Shown piece after piece: positions 62,350-64,000 of a stretch of 64,000 nt of DNA. The stretch's first letter is position 1. Every line of letters starts with the position of its first letter. Position numbers and translations under genes: made by a program. The notes beneath the pieces were generated by a model. The model made no database searches. It saw only the letters and a list, made by a program, of their open reading frames with translations, and had not been told where the DNA came from. Source of the stretch: Muribaculaceae bacterium (GTDB taxonomy: Bacteria > Bacteroidota > Bacteroidia > Bacteroidales > Muribaculaceae); the NCBI GenBank assembly GCA_017621055.1, contig JAGATX010000033.1:44100-108099 (forward strand). Direction: 5' to 3'.

Positions 62350-63662
62350 TATTCGACGGGGACGTCGGGGTCGGGCGTTGCTATCTGCGGCGCTGTGGTC
62401 GATTTTCCGCTGTAAGACAACCGGTAATGCGCCATCGAGCCGTGGTTCGACGAGATGTAGAGGTCGGCGCTGCTGCCGTCGGCCGAGGGTATGGCGCATG
62501 CACAGGTGTTGTGGTTGTGGCGGATGCCGTTTTCGGAGGAATCGTCGCCGCGGGCAGCGAAATTATCGGTGAGGGTCCACAGGGGCTGCACGGCGGCGGT
62601 CGCCCGGGAAGCGGAGGAGGGCAGGATGCCCACGGAATAGCGGGGCTGCTCGGCCCCGATATTGTAAACCACTATGTTGTAGCCTCCAAGAACGAAAGCA
62701 GTGGCACCTGAGTCGTAGACGTCGGCTGCCACACCGGGCAGTTCGTTTATGACAGTCATCTCCGGGCCGTCGATGGCGGCGACAACGGGGGTGGTGGTCA
62801 CGAAATCGTTGCGGCCGGTGCTGACAAATGTCCATCCGCGGTTGCTGTCGGCATATCGGCCGTTGTCGTCGAATACAAACGTCCCCGTACCGGCTATGGG
62901 ACTGACGGTGGCATAGGTTGTGTTGAGATGTATCACGCTGTGGCTCTGAACGTCGCCGTCCAAGCTCCACCGCACCAGCCACTTGTGCGACAGGGCATAA
63001 TCCACGTTCCACGTCGGGCTGAATCTGTCGCGCATCACAGCCGTTGCAGTGAACTTCCCGGCACGGACGTCGCCGTCGACAAACACCTTGCCGGCAAACA
63101 TACCATCTTCAACCTCAAGCTGATATCTGCCGACTATGGCAACGTTGCCGTCGGCGTCGATTTCGAGCGGGAACACCAGCAGGGCGAGACCGTTGGCGGT
63201 GTTCGGCGTGCTCATATAGGCGTTTCCGGCGGTATCGGTTCCGACGTAGACATAATTGGGATAACAATCCGTCAGACTGTAATCCCCTGCGCTTATTTGT
63301 GTTATCGCTCCCTTGGCTGTGCCGGAGGCGTTATGGTTCACGCCGTCGATGCGCGTGAGATACGGCGCGCTCCCCTTGGGAACGTGAACACCTTCGCCGC
63401 CGAAAAACAGATAGTTGCCTGACACCACAAAGTCGCCGAACTTGTCGGGCGAGCCGACAATGAAAGGCTGCTCCAGCAGTATATCGCCGCCGTCCCAATT
63501 GTAGAACTCGGGATTGAACTCAACCAGTTCGATTGAAAATTCGCCGTCCTCGGTGCTCACCTTGTCGTAAGCGTCAGCCTGCAGACCGCCGGCAGCCGCG
63601 GACGCCGCAACGAAACACACCGGGAGCATCTTCGTAACAAAGAGATTTTCAATCAGTTTCAT
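62253..63662 (-). CDS. Secreted protein with Bacteroidales C-terminal secretion tail
   Basis: A 469-residue exported protein with a signal peptide (VTKMLPVCFVAASAAAGG region). The body is beta-strand-rich with repeating strand-turn patterns (GNYLFFGGEGVH; YVYVGTDTAGNAYMSTPN; DLYISSNHGSMAHYRL), likely a propeller-like fold. The end YYDLTGRSVANPTLPGVYLR through TKILIP is the short C-terminal sorting-type tail common in this order, also present in the gene at 17910. It has its own promoter. Its stop codon abuts the end of the giant frame, with no terminator of its own. Confidence 0.8.
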   Translation of the reverse strand: MKLIENLFVTKMLPVCFVAASAAAGGLQADAYDKVSTEDGEFSIELVEFNPEFYNWDGGDILLEQPFIVGSPDKFGDFVVSGNYLFFGGEGVHVPKGSAPYLTRIDGVNHNASGTAKGAITQISAGDYSLTDCYPNYVYVGTDTAGNAYMSTPNTANGLALLVFPLEIDADGNVAIVGRYQLEVEDGMFAGKVFVDGDVRAGKFTATAVMRDRFSPTWNVDYALSHKWLVRWSLDGDVQSHSVIHLNTTYATVSPIAGTGTFVFDDNGRYADSNRGWTFVSTGRNDFVTTTPVVAAIDGPEMTVINELPGVAADVYDSGATAFVLGGYNIVVYNIGAEQPRYSVGILPSSASRATAAVQPLWTLTDNFAARGDDSSENGIRHNHNTCACAIPSADGSSADLYISSNHGSMAHYRLSYSGKSTTAPQIATPDPDVPVEYYDLTGRSVANPTLPGVYLRRQGSATTKILIP

Positions 63663-64000
63663 GGTATTATTAGATGGCTTTTTGTTAAATTTACTAAATG
63701 CAAAGGTATATCAAAACGATGAAATATGGCGCATAGCGGTGGTTAAACAATGTTAATGCGTCCAAATATTCACACGCCCAACACCAAACGCATTAACCTC
63801 CTTGCCGATGCACTATCCTTATATCGTTGATAGCGTGCTACTTGAACTTTTATAATACAGAGGCAGGTTGCATTTCTGATTTTTGAGGATTTCGGGCCTC
63901 CCGGCCGGCTTCTTCTTCAGGAAATGACCTCTTTCTCGTACATCTTGTACAAATGCAAAGATAGTGATTTTCTGCGAAATAGACAATTAAAATACGAGAA
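63663..64000. other. Intergenic end of the window
   Basis: No gene recognised. A second minus-strand TATCTTTG at 63956-63963 could be a promoter for a short transcript; the only frame behind it is MYEKEVIS followed by a stop. Confidence 0.4.
63701..63708 (-). promoter_or_regulatory. -7 box of the secreted-protein gene
   Basis: The minus strand reads TACCTTTG, an exact TAnnTTTG match about 40 bases upstream of the start at 63662. Confidence 0.65.

Overview
The window looks like a GC-rich chromosome segment from a member of the Bacteroidales, most likely of the Muribaculaceae type. This rests on repeated Bacteroidota promoters (-7 box TAnnTTTG, sometimes with a TTTG -33 box 19-20 bases upstream), weak or absent Shine-Dalgarno sites, secreted proteins ending in a Bacteroidales-type C-terminal secretion tail, an HU-like/SPOR protein, and an EF-G2 paralogue. 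The family-level placement is inference.

Bases 1-33,900 are ordinary host genes. They comprise pncB (5' end outside the window); an outer-membrane protein with a CMD/cupin protein; an LRR protein; a phosphoesterase fused to a PQQ-type propeller; a MATE exporter; a phosphohexomutase; a run of Nfn-like flavoprotein pair, ZnuA-like and ZnuC-like proteins and an MGMT-type protein; TrpB2; EF-G2; a nitroreductase/DUF2520/KdsC/Maf operon; a minus-strand operon panC-panD-ffh-folD-capA facing recR and an acetyltransferase; an aquaporin; a Wza/Wzc pair; a DNA glycosylase; and YqgE.

A tRNA-Ser(GCU) gene at 34,336-34,422 marks the start of an island. First comes an AT-rich cargo: a HEPN-type protein, an Eco57I-type adenine methyltransferase and a PLD-SNF2 helicase, which looks like an ATP-dependent restriction or DISARM-like phage-defence module. 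Next come mobilization and replication genes: a coiled-coil membrane protein, a relaxase, MobC, a DUF3408 protein, a CHC2/Toprim primase, a RepA-like ATPase and a DUF3853 helix-turn-helix protein. No integrase is present. Both the methyltransferase and the primase carry an in-frame TAA inside otherwise intact coding sequence, so the island is partly decayed or reads these codons unusually.

From about 49,286 to 62,252 a single reading frame of over 4,300 codons runs without a stop. It encodes a polyvalent protein of phage or conjugative-element type: a DdrB-like ParB domain, three zincin-like protease motifs, a RadC/JAMM motif, a clamp-binding motif and several PBECR-like nuclease modules. Three of those modules end in copies of the same short linker. 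It lacks a natural start and end and abuts the stop codon of a host secreted-protein gene (62,253-63,662, minus). Two small protein-like frames lie in the +1 frame inside it, at module borders. This region is the most unusual part of the window.
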